Position numbers and translations under genes: made by a program. This document shows, piece after piece, positions 50,520-63,200 of a stretch of DNA of 64,000 nucleotides (its first letter is position 1; each line of letters starts with the position of its first letter). The stretch is from Plectrocnemia conspersa (taxonomy: Eukaryota; Arthropoda; Insecta; Trichoptera; Polycentropodidae), in assembly GCA_009617715.1 (NCBI GenBank), contig VTFK01000070.1, positions 248,001-312,000 on the forward strand. Direction: 5' to 3'. The notes under the pieces were generated by a model. That model worked only from the letters and a program-made list of their open reading frames with translations. It made no database searches and was not told the DNA's origin.

Positions 50520-51121
50520 TGTGACTAAACGGTGCGGATGCAATTAATCTTCACAACGGCAAACCCTTTCCGTAGAATTCGAAAGTCGGAGCAAGCAAAA
50601 ACTCACCACCAAATATGCAACATCCGATTTCTCGAATTCTACGAAGCGACTCCAGCGATTGGCTAGGAGATCGACGCACAAGCGTGATTGGCCAGCAAGG
50701 GTGCATCCCCTAAAGTAATATAAGCCCGGACTCCGACGAGAAGACGGCAGTTGATCAGCAGTTGGTACACAAGACCTTGGCAGAGAGCCCAAGGACAATC
50801 CACGAGAGTGAAGCGAGAGAGCTGAGGCTGAGAGCTGAGGCACGAGACAAGAGAGCGGAATCTGCGGCAGTCGAGCTACCGGAGCCTTCCTGAGGAACCG
50901 GCCACGCGCCTCCACCAGACGCTCCTGGCACCTGTCGCATGCAGCTTGAGCCATCCTGAGCATCATCAACTGCACGAACTCTGACACCACGAGAAACGTC
51001 ACGCCATATTCGTCCATGAACAACTTGTAATTATAAAATAAATAATAAACTCTAATAGGATTCGACCAGGAGTCTCATTGGCCGCGAGGTCAACCACCCC
51101 TAGGGTTACGCACCCTAAACA
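50520..51121 (+). mobile_element. Solo LTR (second family)
   Basis: A GC-rich block of about 600 bp has the layout of an LTR: TATAAG at 50719-50724, a purine-rich R region, AATAAA at 51037 and 51044, and a terminal part with caaccacccctagggttacg. Its end matches a scrap at 38143. Possible edges are TGTGAC at 50520 and a CA at 51121, but no target duplication was seen. Minus-strand open frames of 159 and 61 codons cross it and show no domain, so they are chance frames. No internal retroviral-type genes flank it. Confidence 0.55.
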
Positions 51122-53609
51122 TTAAAATCTGTTTTAATATTATGATTTATATATTATAGTAATCTTTCTATTGTAAAGAACCAAATTCTTAAAAAATATA
51201 TTTATTTCTGTCATCTCTCTACCTATTTCAAACAAACAGATGAACATTATCATCGGATAAAAACTACTAGAACAACTTAAAGTGATGATTTATAACGCAG
51301 TCATTACAGCTACATATGTTGGTAGACTTCTTAGATCAGACCAAAATTCGAGAATGGTACAGAGAAACCATCAGACATCAAAGCGGTTTATCGGCAGACC
51401 AACATGTCGACATAATAATTGTGTCAGTATGGATATTAGTATACAGGGATGATTAATATCCAATACACGACCTGGTAACAACCTTAAGATGTTATAAATA
51501 CTTTTCAAAAAAATATTTTTTGAGGATAAGAGAAAATGTGTACTTGGCAATCACATAAAATACAATATTTTTTAAACTAACCATTATAATATATAATATA
51601 AGAATATCAAACAAAAAAAAATTATATAAACAAAATAAACTACTCATGATTAATAACTTCATTTAGCAAGGTAATCAAAATAACACAGTTTTATATTCAT
51701 ATGCAACTGAAGACATTCATAACAAAAAAAATCGTGACAGATATAACACTTGTATCAGGTATGCAGAGTTATCAAATTCGTCTCAGATGGGACAAATTCC
51801 GGTTTATAAATTACTTAAAATCAATATGTGTAATGATTTGTGAGTTTGACTTGGTGGAGTACAAAAGAATCTTCTAACACTTGGGAGTAAATAGCCGGTG
51901 CTGCATCGTTCAGGAAAGAGTAACGCATAATGACAGCTTGAAAGACTTTGTACTTGTTTAAAAGAGAAACAAATTGCAACGCTTCCAGCCTTTGGACTTT
52001 ATGTGAATTGGTTTAAGAATATATTTGGTCATACTACAAAACATACACTAAACACAATTGATGAAGTAGCTGCACTGATGGATAAGCATGAACCAGAATG
52101 GTATAATCTTGAAGATGCTGAATTATTTTTTTATTTAAATATAATAAACACTTATATCCGCACCGGAGGCAAAAAATTAGCCGCGAATAAAATAATAATA
52201 ATTTTATTATTGGTTTTAAGCTCAGCTAAATTTATTAATTAACTATATATAGAAAAATAATTTTATATTTAATTTTATGTGTAATAATATACACACTGAT
52301 TTCACAAAATACACCAATATTTATACGAATTATATACTTTCATAAATTTGTTAAATATGGGCAGAACAAGTCATCTGAATACATTGCCACATCGGGAATT
52401 CCTGAAAAATCTAATCTCGGCCCATTAATGTTTATTCTGTTTATTATTGATATTGGTAATTTCAAACAATTACTTTTCGACGGTAACTTTAAAATATTCC
52501 TTAAAATGCATTCCATTAAAGCTAATCAAAGATTGAAATGCATGAATTAATGTTTAGCATAAAAAATATTTTTCTATGACATATTCAAGAACAAAATCCC
52601 CACATGAATTTTAATATAAAATAGATAAGTATGCTATATCGCACAAAAGTGGTACCCGATTTAAGTGCCCCTTTTCAAGAGGATTACAGATTTCATCAGC
52701 ATATATAGAACATATTCAATAAAGCCTCAAAGGTGTTAATATTTGTCTTGCGATGCGCGCATAAATTGAGGAAATTTTGTATAATCAGTTAATGCACTGG
52801 AACCTCGAGCGTGTTTCTCTGATCTGGTTGACAAATAATACAACCGACTCACTTTTAATATAAGGTACAAAAAAGTTTCTCAAATAGTTGTACATGGAGG
52901 AATAAAAATATAATTATTATTATTTACACTTCGTTGATTTTTAGACGGATATGATATAAATTAATAAATATTGTATTTGAGTGTCCTAATATATGCAATA
53001 AGAACGATCTAAGAACATCCAAAAGAGCAGTGATCTAAACCCCAGAAATGTATGACGTTTTGGTCTTAATAAATGGGAAGAACCAGTAAAACAAATTATC
53101 CATAAAAACTCAATTTAACATAGATTTTTTGTAATGATATTCATGCCTCACACTGAAAATAAACTGAGAAGGATTTTTGGACCAAGATGAGATCTTAATA
53201 TCAAAGAACGAGAAACAAGACCAAAAAAAGTGACACTGGATTGTATGCAGATACTGTTTTATCAATATACACTAGAATCTAAAATGAACAAGTGAGGTTC
53301 GCTTTGCTAAGTATCTGTTCAAAGTCGAAGAAACGGGAAAATGTGTCATGTAACATTTTGTGTCCTGTATAACAAAAATATATCTACAATGTTATATAAA
53401 ATACTGCTAATTGCACCGTAGGAAAATAGTATGTAACTAAACATTTAATGCATACACAAAAACAATAGACTTTAAAATACAATAAGCAATATTGATTATC
53501 ACATGGTTTAAAATCTATTGTATGACTGACCATGGAATAAGTTGTTAATGACATCTAAAGCGTTTGCTATTTTACAAACCTTGGTTTTGGATAGAAATGT
53601 GATACTCAC
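51122..53609. other. Presumed intron, AT-rich
   Basis: The frame at 52003-52242 (MNWFKNIFGHTTKHTLNTID onward) looks mildly protein-like and may be a decayed transposon piece. No family was recognised and no splice sites support an exon. Confidence 0.4.
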
Positions 53610-54151
53610 CACTTTTGTCAGTGACGGAGCCGATAAGTCCGCTCTCTTGATCCATACCCTGTCTGTATCGACCGGTGGCGTTAGGACTGTTTCGATCTTA
53701 TTGCATGCGTTGACCACATCGGGCTGGACCCTAATCTCGACAAGGCTATCGTCGAAGAAATGTTTGTCTACATGCAGTTTGCGATTATCAGATAGGTGCG
53801 CTCTTGTCACCATGAACTTGCCGACTCTGACCGGCTTGTTGTCGTCGGTCTGAGATTTGTTTTTTCCTTAGCTTCCGATGGGACCACCTCGCCATTTTCT
53901 CCTTCCTCCTCTTCGACACATTCTGACAATCGCCTTCGTTCATTAAACGGCAGAGGCGGCTCGGATGGTTTGCGTCGAGCATCATCTGCCGTTTGCATTA
54001 CTTTAGTCGAAGTACTATCTGAAAGCGACGGTTCTATTGAACTGTTTTGGGTCAAAAACATGACCTACACCTTGTATTGGTTAGTTTGGCTTGTAACTAC
54101 CCACCGACGATTAACATCTTCATTGGATTTGCTTAACTTTATCGACACTTT
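53610..54151 (-). CDS. First coding exon (ATG at 54061) of the long minus-strand isoform, with a probable one-base frameshift
   Basis: The exon is bounded by a TTTCAG acceptor (plus 54152-54153) and a GTG/GTGAGT donor (GT at 53609-53608). About 90 nt of 5' UTR precede an ATG at 54061, which has an in-frame TAG two codons upstream. The first frame encodes serine/threonine-rich and then very acidic sequence (SECVEEEEGENGE) and stops at 53807. The downstream frame, open from about 53866 to 53610, carries VGKFMVTRAHLSDNRKL and PVDTDRVWIKRADLSAPS. The two halves are joined if one base is added at a run of six A on the minus strand (53860-53865). The coding part is 452 nt and would be 453 nt when corrected, giving a phase-0 end that matches the next exon. 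I do not recognise the domain. It is either a genuine frameshift or a homopolymer assembly error. Confidence 0.6.
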
Positions 54152-57100
54152 CTGAAAGCATGTTGCAAACACAAAAAAAAAACACTGTGTACAACAGCAA
54201 TGATAAAATAATAATGGCGGTAATAATACTAAATTATTGCTAAATAAATTTCAGTTTGAAGTTAAAGAAGCGTCAAAATGCTTTGATTCGACTTAACTTT
54301 TTGTAAACATTATATTATAACACTCCTCTTTTTAAAAACAATAATTATTGTTAGATAAAAAGTTTGAGCTAGTCAAGTTAATAAGTCCATAATCCTATTG
54401 TATTTGGTTCTGAACAGCAAATTATCATCAAATAATCAGTCTATGATGAAATAAAATTCTACTAATGCCACCATAGTATTAAATATCAAAACAACATTAA
54501 AAAATGGAGATCATTAGAATTACAATTTTATACCATGTCCAAAATAACCTGATCTAAATAAAAATTTTGAACGTACTGGTTTTGGATTTATTAATTGTTT
54601 GATTTGTAGCATTTAGATACTGTCTACCTTTAAAAGGAAAGAACTGGTGTGGATGGAGACTAATGTTATTTCAGTAACATATTATTTTGGAAAAAATAAT
54701 GAATCTACACGCGCTCACACAAACAAGTTAGTATATTTTCATCTTATTCATCAACAACCACCAGTTTTACATAAATGTGACATTGCTCAAGATAATTAAA
54801 AAAGGATTAGTAAAAAGTTTTTAATATGAAAAACTTATCTCATAGATCCTCTAAGACTATTTAATTGTAGTTCTGCTAAACCTATAATATTCACTAAATA
54901 TTATTTCGAATCAAATCAATGTAAAATACAATCTATTAATGTTTTAAAAGTGGACAGTTTGACAAACCGAAATTTATTATGCATTGACTTAATAATAACT
55001 AGAAAGCGATTGCATATATAAATATATATCGTTTAATAATGGTTTTACTATATAGAATTTTGTAATCAACGAAGCGCGCTCATGTTACGGAGCAATTGCG
55101 ACAACTGAACGCTTTGGACACCGAGTAGCTATAACCAAAAATTAGTAACGCTATTACCATAAACAAATTTTTAAAGAATTAAACTTTACTCTTCGTCTAA
55201 ATCTAGCGTAAAATTCTAATAGAGCACACCCATGTTAAACGATTTCCGTCATTGTGATTTGTTAATAGTGACGTTCCACAAGCTTTACAAATACTACTAC
55301 AGCCAGTACATACTACATACTTGCCTTGCTACGTATGAGTTTGGTATATGTCCAAAAGTAACAATAATTATTCACATATACTTGTGAAGTATTTAGTGCA
55401 AAACTCAGATAAGTCAATTCAAAATATTTATAAACACATGATTATAAAATTATAAATGATTAAAGTATACTTCGAATATATACCATCCTGTATTGAAAAA
55501 CATGCATAATATTATAATTCCATAGTTAGTGTTACTTCAATTAATTTGTAAACAGTAGTGTGAAATACTGCTACCTTGTATAAGGATAGAGCAATTAAAT
55601 ATGTATTTTTCAGTATTAAATTTATTTTAGCATATGTACTCGATAGTTTGTTTCTTTCTTTCAGATATTACAAAACAAAATGAAATTGACAGCAGTGTGA
55701 GTGAATGATCACCATCACAGCAATACAAAATGAAATTGTTTATGTTAATTTATACAAAATCAGTCAATCAATACGAATAAAATGAGACATGAATTTTGTT
55801 ACTCAAAGAAATGTGAACTCCGATACCAGTGAACATCAGCAATATTCACATTTATTTTCATAGTAATATTTGTACCTCAACCTGTTAAATAAGTTAAAAA
55901 GGACTATGACAAGATATTGACACTGAGCCCTAAAAAACAGTTTATCGTTATGTATTCTCTAGATACATCCTCTTAAAAACTGTGTTGAAAAGAAGGTGAA
56001 ACTCCCAGCATAGACAATTATCTGGTGCAACCAATATTTGGAATGCATGTGCTTGAAGCATATTTCTTGGGTTGGATAAAATTGTTTACATCGAGTCTTC
56101 TCTCTTCCTACTACATATATAGGCAATTTTCGTACTAAAGTAAGTTAAAATGCTTTTAAAAGTAATTCTTATCGAATATTACTTATACATACAAACCCCA
56201 ATGCAATACTAGCACACCACTATTTACAAAATATTTTTTGAATAGGTGAAGAATACATATTAATAAAAGAGTGACATTTAGCATATATATTTTATAAGTA
56301 TAAGTGTAGTATATATAATATATACAAACACCTTATTTATCAATATCGCGTATAATAGAAAAAGATAAGAATTTCCCGCGTCGATCGCTAGCTACAACTC
56401 CAATCAGTCACATGTGTAAGAACTAACGTCTATATAGATAAGTATAAATTTGTCACATGTACTCATAGTGTAAGGCGATAATTTTGAAAACGACAATACC
56501 AGAAATGACGTTTCCAAATGTTTGCTAAAAGCGAAACTACCAGATAAGAATCTGCATTAAAATAAAACATTTAATGAATAAAACGAAAACTTATCAGACC
56601 TTATGTACGTTGCTACGTAGCAAAAACGAGATTATCTTTAGAAACAATTGGTCTCAATTAGCACTTATCACGGAAACCAAACAACACTCATTGGAGCATT
56701 CTGTCAGCTAAAAAACTAAATTACAAGCTGGTCTGTTTTATTGGTCATGTGATACAGTCGACAGTTTTGAATGGCGAAATAAAGGGGGGGAATATGCATT
56801 TCGTAACCACCACAGTAATCGAGTGATATTAAAAAACGATACAATTCTAACCAAAGCATACTTACAAGTCTGCGAAAAACACACAACAGGGGGAAGATTT
56901 GCAATCGGTCAAGTCATATTTATATTGTCTGAGCGTCGATTATGTGGCAGAATTAGTCGTAAATTCATTTATAACAACTGTAACTATCTATTTCTTTTCA
57001 GCATCTGTAAAAACAATCGTTTCGTAAAGCATTTTATTACACACATATTTTGAAATTCTTAATCGGTGTCATTTATTAACTCATATATAATTGTAAAAAA

Positions 57101-58113
57101 ATTATGGCCTGAGTCTGCAAGGTTTGTGCAAAAAGTATACTCATTTTGAAAATCCTAAAACCGGTCGTATAATCTTCACGTAACTTGCTACCCAATCTAA
57201 GGGGTTTGAGGGTTATAATGTGTTGGAGCTAGTTAAACGTTACCGACTACGATCAAAATGACTGATGGTCTGTCTATCGGACCATATTGATCGTAATCAC
57301 TATATGAAAATAAGACTATCAGTAATGATCGATACAATTGTGAAAGATGACCGAGATCCTTCGAAAAGCCTTCGGCAATCACAACAACCACAAATGTATG
57401 CAAAAATTCCAAAGATTAGTTTCAGGTAACAAAATATATTCACATCACCCAGGTCGTTAAAACTATATGACTTACGTTGAAAGAGAGAAGTTTGACTGTG
57501 TATGAGACGAAGGAGAATTCAACAAGTGAAATAATCATATGAAGGGTACTATTAAAAGATTTAATAGTTACTTGACAGGCAAATATTAGTTGTACATATG
57601 TATATAGTATATATTCTTAATAAATGCACATAAGAGATTCAAAAATTATCTGTATAATTTGTGTGACTAAGCTTACAACTTTATTGTGGAGGAGAAACAG
57701 TGCTCATGAAAGTAACTAAAACTAACCGGTGTAATGTTTAGTAATGCTGACTCAATAATTATCAAAGTAAGGTCTAAGATATTATTTACAACAAAATATT
57801 TATTCCAAATATTGTGTTTTGAAATTATATTATTATTAAATGTTTTTATAGTAATAATTTTATGCAAATTATTGACATTTTAAAATATTTAAAAAGTTAT
57901 AAAACATATTTTACTCTCAATAAAATATAGTTATAACTATGTAAAACAGTGTTCTACATATTTTTTTCAGATAGTTTTAATTAAAATGAAAATTACTGAA
58001 TCTCTTTTTCTTAGACACTGCATGTATTTGAAATACGTCACTATTTACCTAAATAGCAAAAACAAAATTCCAAATACATATACATACCACAAAAAACATT
58101 TTATTTACATGTA
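54152..58113. other. Presumed first intron, AT-rich
   Basis: About 4 kb without recognised genes or elements apart from a small hairpin at 57248. It lies between the probable 5' UTR exon near 59.3 kb and the first coding exon. Confidence 0.5.
57248..57295. repeat. Bulged hairpin
   Basis: tacgatcaa (57248-57256) pairs with ttgatcgta (57287-57295), and atggtc pairs with gaccat inside, with a 9-nt loop and an asymmetric bulge. A function is not indicated. Confidence 0.6.
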
Positions 58114-58115
58114 TA

Positions 58116-58396
58116 CAGTGCTGTAAACCCTCTGCTATATTTGTAGAAATAGCGTATACTATCTGGTTAATTTAATATATTACAATATCAAACAAAAATT
58201 AAAATGCATTTCGGTAAAAAATATTGTACACACGTTGTAATGTCTCTTATGGCTTTCGGTACAAGTAGCCAACATTCAATAATAATAAATTAAGATATAA
58301 ATATGGCTGTAAATATAGTGTATATTTAGGGTATACAATATTGTACAACAAATGTGTTACCGTATATCCTCTGCGAATTTTACAACTACAGCACTG
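58116..58396. mobile_element. Tc1/mariner-like MITE, 281 bp
   Basis: CAGTGCTGTA at 58116 is exactly inverted as TACAGCACTG ending at 58396. Both are flanked by TA (58114-58115, 58397-58398), the target of Tc1/mariner elements. Both ends also share ctctgc-like subterminal sequence. The interior is AT-rich and noncoding. Confidence 0.75.
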
Positions 58397-59259
58397 TATA
58401 TGTATTGTACAAATATATTTAAAAATATTCGTTATTCAGTTTTTTTATATAGGTGTATATTTGATATATTTGAATTTAAGTTAAATCTTGTAAATAGTAA
58501 TGTAAATAACACATAAATTTGATTTTAAGATTACCTATGCTATTTATTTATATTTCCAGTCATATTCAAAACTCTTTAACACATTACAGTTCATTGAAAT
58601 TAACAGTAATAGTGTTGAATTTAAGTATTTTATTACCGTTTCTTGGTAATGTATCGAATATTTCAAATCAATGAATACATAAAGATGTTTAGTTTATCAT
58701 TGTGTTATGCAGGTATCTATAACCATTCATGTCGGTTTATTGCAGCTATAAACCCAAGTAAAAATCTGTAGTTACATTATTATGACATAGCAAATCCATT
58801 TGCAAATAGTAATTGCTCATTATAAACAATAGTCATAAAGTACAATTACAAATTTTAACCAAGCAATTTTGAGAAACAAGACAAAATGGCATATATAGAT
58901 TTGTGAATTTTGTACTGATGTGGAAAATAGTACAGGATAATTATTTTAATTTAAACTTAAAATAAAAGTAAACAAAAAATACCCATTATAAATATGAATA
59001 AATTCATGTTTTATCAACTAATTTCGATGTGATAATTAACGTAATCTAAATATAAGTATTGTAAATTACGAAATTAGCTGAGGTGTAAATATTTATTTTT
59101 ATGTAATATAAATTGCGAAAACAATGTCAAGGTCTTTCGCTGAACCTACGATAAAACATCGCTAATAAATTTCATATTGAAACACTAACCGCACGAGAAA
59201 ATGGTTGACTATCAGCGCTTTTTTATTAAATTGGCCACAATCGCTCGTTTTTTGGTCAA

Positions 59260-59530
59260 TTCAAAATTTTACACCTGACGCGCATGCGTGCGCGTCGCGC
59301 GCCTGACAAACACAGACAGCCGATTGACGTCTTTTAATCGCCACCGAACAAACACACGCGCAAAAATACGCACGTGATTTTTTCGCGCGTATTTCGTAAT
59401 CAGGGCCGCGTCGGCGACACGACTGCCGAAACGCACCTGTCAAACGGACTGTCAAACGCTAACTGAAGCGAAGTCAGACAACAACGGCCGACTTCCGGCG
59501 GGCCGAATTTTTTTCAACCAACCGCCATGC
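59260..59530 (-). promoter_or_regulatory. CpG-rich probable promoter and noncoding first exon of the minus-strand gene
   Basis: This block is far more GC- and CpG-rich than the flanking AT-rich DNA, with runs such as gcgcgtcgcgcgc. It lies about 5 kb upstream, in minus-strand terms, of the first coding exon. On the minus strand the segment ends with a CAG/GTGTAA splice donor near 59277, so it could be a 5' untranslated exon that splices to the acceptor at 54152. No TATA box is evident, as is common for CpG-rich broad promoters. An open frame of 64 codons crosses it on the minus strand but has no convincing coding character. The start site is inferred, not seen. Confidence 0.4.
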
Positions 59531-59559
59531 GGGCATGGCCGCACAATTGTGGCCGAAAG

Positions 59560-60290
59560 TCTACTATGTGTTGTTATTAACGTTTAATGATCGTCATCAG
59601 CTACCTAAGCATACTGGTGTTGCCATTATCACAGCTATAAAGTTCCAAAATTTGATCGAAAAACTTGCCGCTCCTAAGAGGTTGCCTTCGCAGAAGACCA
59701 TAGCGTCCCTGCGTCTGACCGGCGAAGAGGATCTCAGAAACGCGAAGAGATGGCTCGCCGTTCAAAAATCATGTTATCGACGGTTCGAATTCCATTTACC
59801 AAATCATTGCAGTAACTTTGTAAGCTTCGTTTTACGAAATTGACGCCGAACGTTGGGGGACCAAAATTAAAGAGAAAATGTCTTTACTCCGCCATCCTCT
59901 ATGGGGCCCCTGAGTGGGCAGACTCAATTAAAGAGCGCTCTGAGCGGAAGGCAATAGTGAGCGATTTAGAGACAATATCAGCCAGCTAACTAGGGCCAAA
60001 TGGCAAGAGCGCTGGATCTCATCAGTGGACACATCGGTTCACCAGCATAGGCAAAGAAGTGACTCTCGAGTGTCACCATTGTGGAGAAGAAGTCGACGTC
60101 AAAATAAAGCGTAATTGAAAAATAGAACCATTCTTCGTAACTTTAAACAACGAAATGTCGCCGCATAGCACAGTTTCGTTTATGCCGAGAAATGCATATG
60201 CGGTCCGAAATACTCGAAACCCTTGGTTGATGTCATGCCTAAGGTCAAGAGCCGCAAGCTGAAGTCTAGTAGCTCCCTAAAGAAATAGTA
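59560..60290 (+). mobile_element. Non-LTR retrotransposon (R1-like) fragment
   Basis: At 59870-60110 broken frames give CLYSAILYGAPEWADSI, then KWQERWISS, QWTHRF and IGKEVTLECHHCGEEVD. This matches the C-terminal end of R1-group LINE proteins, which have LYGxPVWA, a WQxRWD..GRWTHRL-type stretch and a terminal CxxC..H zinc knuckle. The open frame upstream from 59535 (LAAPKRLPSQKTIASLRLTG) has no recognised domain and might be part of the same insertion. All frames are disrupted. Confidence 0.6.
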
Positions 60291-63200
60291 AAATCCTTTT
60301 TATTAGTGAAATTTTGGCAATTTTGTATAATAATTAATGATCAATTCATATTGGGACTGATACTTTATTTAATAAATACTGCTAATCTTCCAAGAACAAG
60401 ACAAAACTATTGTTGCATTTAGGGATGACACACCTGTGATGCCTTTGCATATTGACCCATAGAAAGCAACAACGAATCTCCAGAGGAACATCGAAAAAAA
60501 ATAAGAATGGCTAAACAATCGAAAGATAAAGGCGAACAAAGCAAAATCGACAAACTACCTTCACTGAATAGGAAAGATTGCTCACAAGTGTCTTTAAATT
60601 GTTATTTCTTACCACAATAAATAAGTAAAGTAGTTGGGATTACACGTGGATAGAAAGTTTACATGGCGAAGAATATCTTCACAAAAAACAGTTATGAATC
60701 AAACTTCGTTAGATGTACTGAATGATGAATAGTAAATCAAAATGTCACGGGAAGATACAATGTTGTAATATCAAACATATGGTAGTATTGCACGCGGTTC
60801 TCGAAATGTAAACAGTTAAAAACGAAATTGTAAATAGTTACATAGCATATAGCGAGAGATCGAAATCACATCCAAACAGGCAACTACTAAATAGCAAATC
60901 TGACGATTAGGGTTCTCAATCGAATTATTCGCCCAATTTTTAATTATATGAATATTCGAATAAGTGTTCGAAATTCGTAAAATATTCGTTTTAACTATCT
61001 CGAAAGAAACTTTACTTAAGCAGCACATGTAGTCGTTTTTTTCTCAATATACCCCAGTGACTTTGTGACTAGTTTTATCGAGATTAAATATGACTTCGTA
61101 GAATTAGCGAAAATGCACTTTCGGTAAAACCTACTATGGAAATGGTTCATTCTTTATCAGTATTGATCTTGAAACACGTGTATCGTGTTTTCCCAAATTT
61201 CGTTAATGTATAAGTACACGATTATTTTACTTATTTTTTTCATTTTGAGATGCAAGGACGTCATTTGAGGAGTGCATTTATCTACCCTAAAATTTGCAAT
61301 ACTAAAAATTCGTATTTGAGTTAAAATTAACTCACTGCGTTTCACTTCTTTATGATAATACAATAATTTACTTTAAAAAATTTAAATCATATAATTATTG
61401 GTCAAAAATCGAACGTTCAATTAAAACAAATTTTATTGGAAAAAAAATGTCTGAGGCGCATTTTTTTAATGCAGCAGCACTAAGGACATAGAACATAAGA
61501 AATAAAAATAACACGAGGAGGGATTGTAATTTTATATATAAATAAAGCCATACTCCACCCTGGAAAAAAGCTGAAATGACGTCTCTAATCAAAAAGTAAG
61601 AATGACTGCGTTGAAGTAAATTCGATTGATGACGTTATTAGTGGCTCTGATATTTCGATTATATCTTGATCTTTTTCTTAACTAAATCTTTCAATAGGTA
61701 CTAAAATTTTTGTATAAATGTTTTTAAAAATAAAAATCATTGCAGCATATAATAAAGACTGTTCCATCTGGTTTTACAGTCTAATATAAGTGTAAGTTCT
61801 TTTCCATGCTCGTTTCTTATATATTTTTGTAGAATAGAATCATTTTTAGTTGGTGATCTTTTAAATATTGCTACGAATTTTCTGACTCTATTTGCTTGAT
61901 GCGGGGATTTTCAGATAAAACTATATTTTCAGATTCATAATAAACCATTGTAAATCCTTCTTCATCTTCGTATTCATCAGTAAATTGATATTGATAATTT
62001 TTTTCATAGCATGATTTCAAAGATTCACAGATGACACGTGCAACTCGGTGAAGTTTGCACACGAAATATAACGATTTGGTTAATAATAATTCGATTGTGC
62101 TTGATAAATCAATAAATCCCGAAAATTTCGGGATTATGTTTTATAATCCCAGGACTCATCGGGTATTGAAAATCAGACTACATTTTTTTATAATATTATA
62201 AACAGTAATATATTAAAATAGTAATGAAAAATAACAAGTTTTTAAGAATACTTGTTATTAATTTTATTATATAATAGATTGAAAATAAAAGATAAATACA
62301 AAAAAATATTAATATTGAACCTATTTTCCATCAAGGACTATTTTAATTTTGTTTAATTAAGCAAGAAGTAAAACGTTTTAATACATCATCAGGGCAAATT
62401 ATTTTACAGGATAAAAAAAAATATATAGATTGTGCAAAAATTCAAAACAACGCACGCCGCATGATCCATTCATTGTCATATAATCAAGTTAAAAAGTTCA
62501 TCTAACTCTGAACTTTATAAAAACAATTTCAACTAAAATACTCGTTTAGTTACATTTTCTTTCAAAATTTATCAAACATCTATGTATATCGGAATAAAAG
62601 CATCCATATCAACACGTAACTGTTTAAATGTTGTTATTTAAGAGAAATCCTAATGGAGTTGGCAATGTTTTTGTAGTCAGGTTCTGACAATGGATCATGC
62701 AATGAATGGCGTTTACTTTTAGATCTCGCTCTTTTATACAAACTGAAAATACTGATTTTCTCCCTAACATAACAGACGCTTCATCTGTATAGTGCCTATA
62801 AATATAATCCCACGAAAGATTTCCTCACATCACTGATTTCTATTGTTTGTCTCTCTTAAGCAACATCTTCATGTGAGCGCTTTTCCGACGAAGACTAGCA
62901 GCAAAAATATTATTCGATATGTATATTATTGACTGATTTACTACTATGTAAACATGCATAATTAAGTCTATATCAGTTGTTCTTAAATATCATAAAGAAT
63001 TTTTGTTTTACCTCAGATTTTTTATTCATAAAAGGGTTAAATATAACAAAATTAAGAAGTAGGCAAATATAGGTTAAGAAAAATGAGAAGCCCTTGTCTC
63101 GATTGAGAAGTATAGTTAAAATAATAAAAAAGGCTTTTTATAAGACAGTTTTGAATACCTCAAGAATTGATAGAAAAAACAGAGGCTACGTTTTAAGGGC

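Noticed and set aside
50544..51023. 159-codon minus-strand open frame as a protein-coding gene
   Set aside because: It lies entirely in the LTR-like block with TATA and AATAAA signals on the plus strand, and its sequence shows no domain. GC-rich composition alone explains the lack of stops.
53542..54155. Plus-strand frames of 103 and 119 codons
   Set aside because: They are antisense to the first coding exon, whose splice sites, phases and acidic/serine-rich composition favour the minus strand.
59261..59455. 64-codon minus-strand frame in the CpG island as a coding exon
   Set aside because: It has no ATG in good context, and cysteine/arginine richness follows from the CpG composition. It is better read as untranslated leader.
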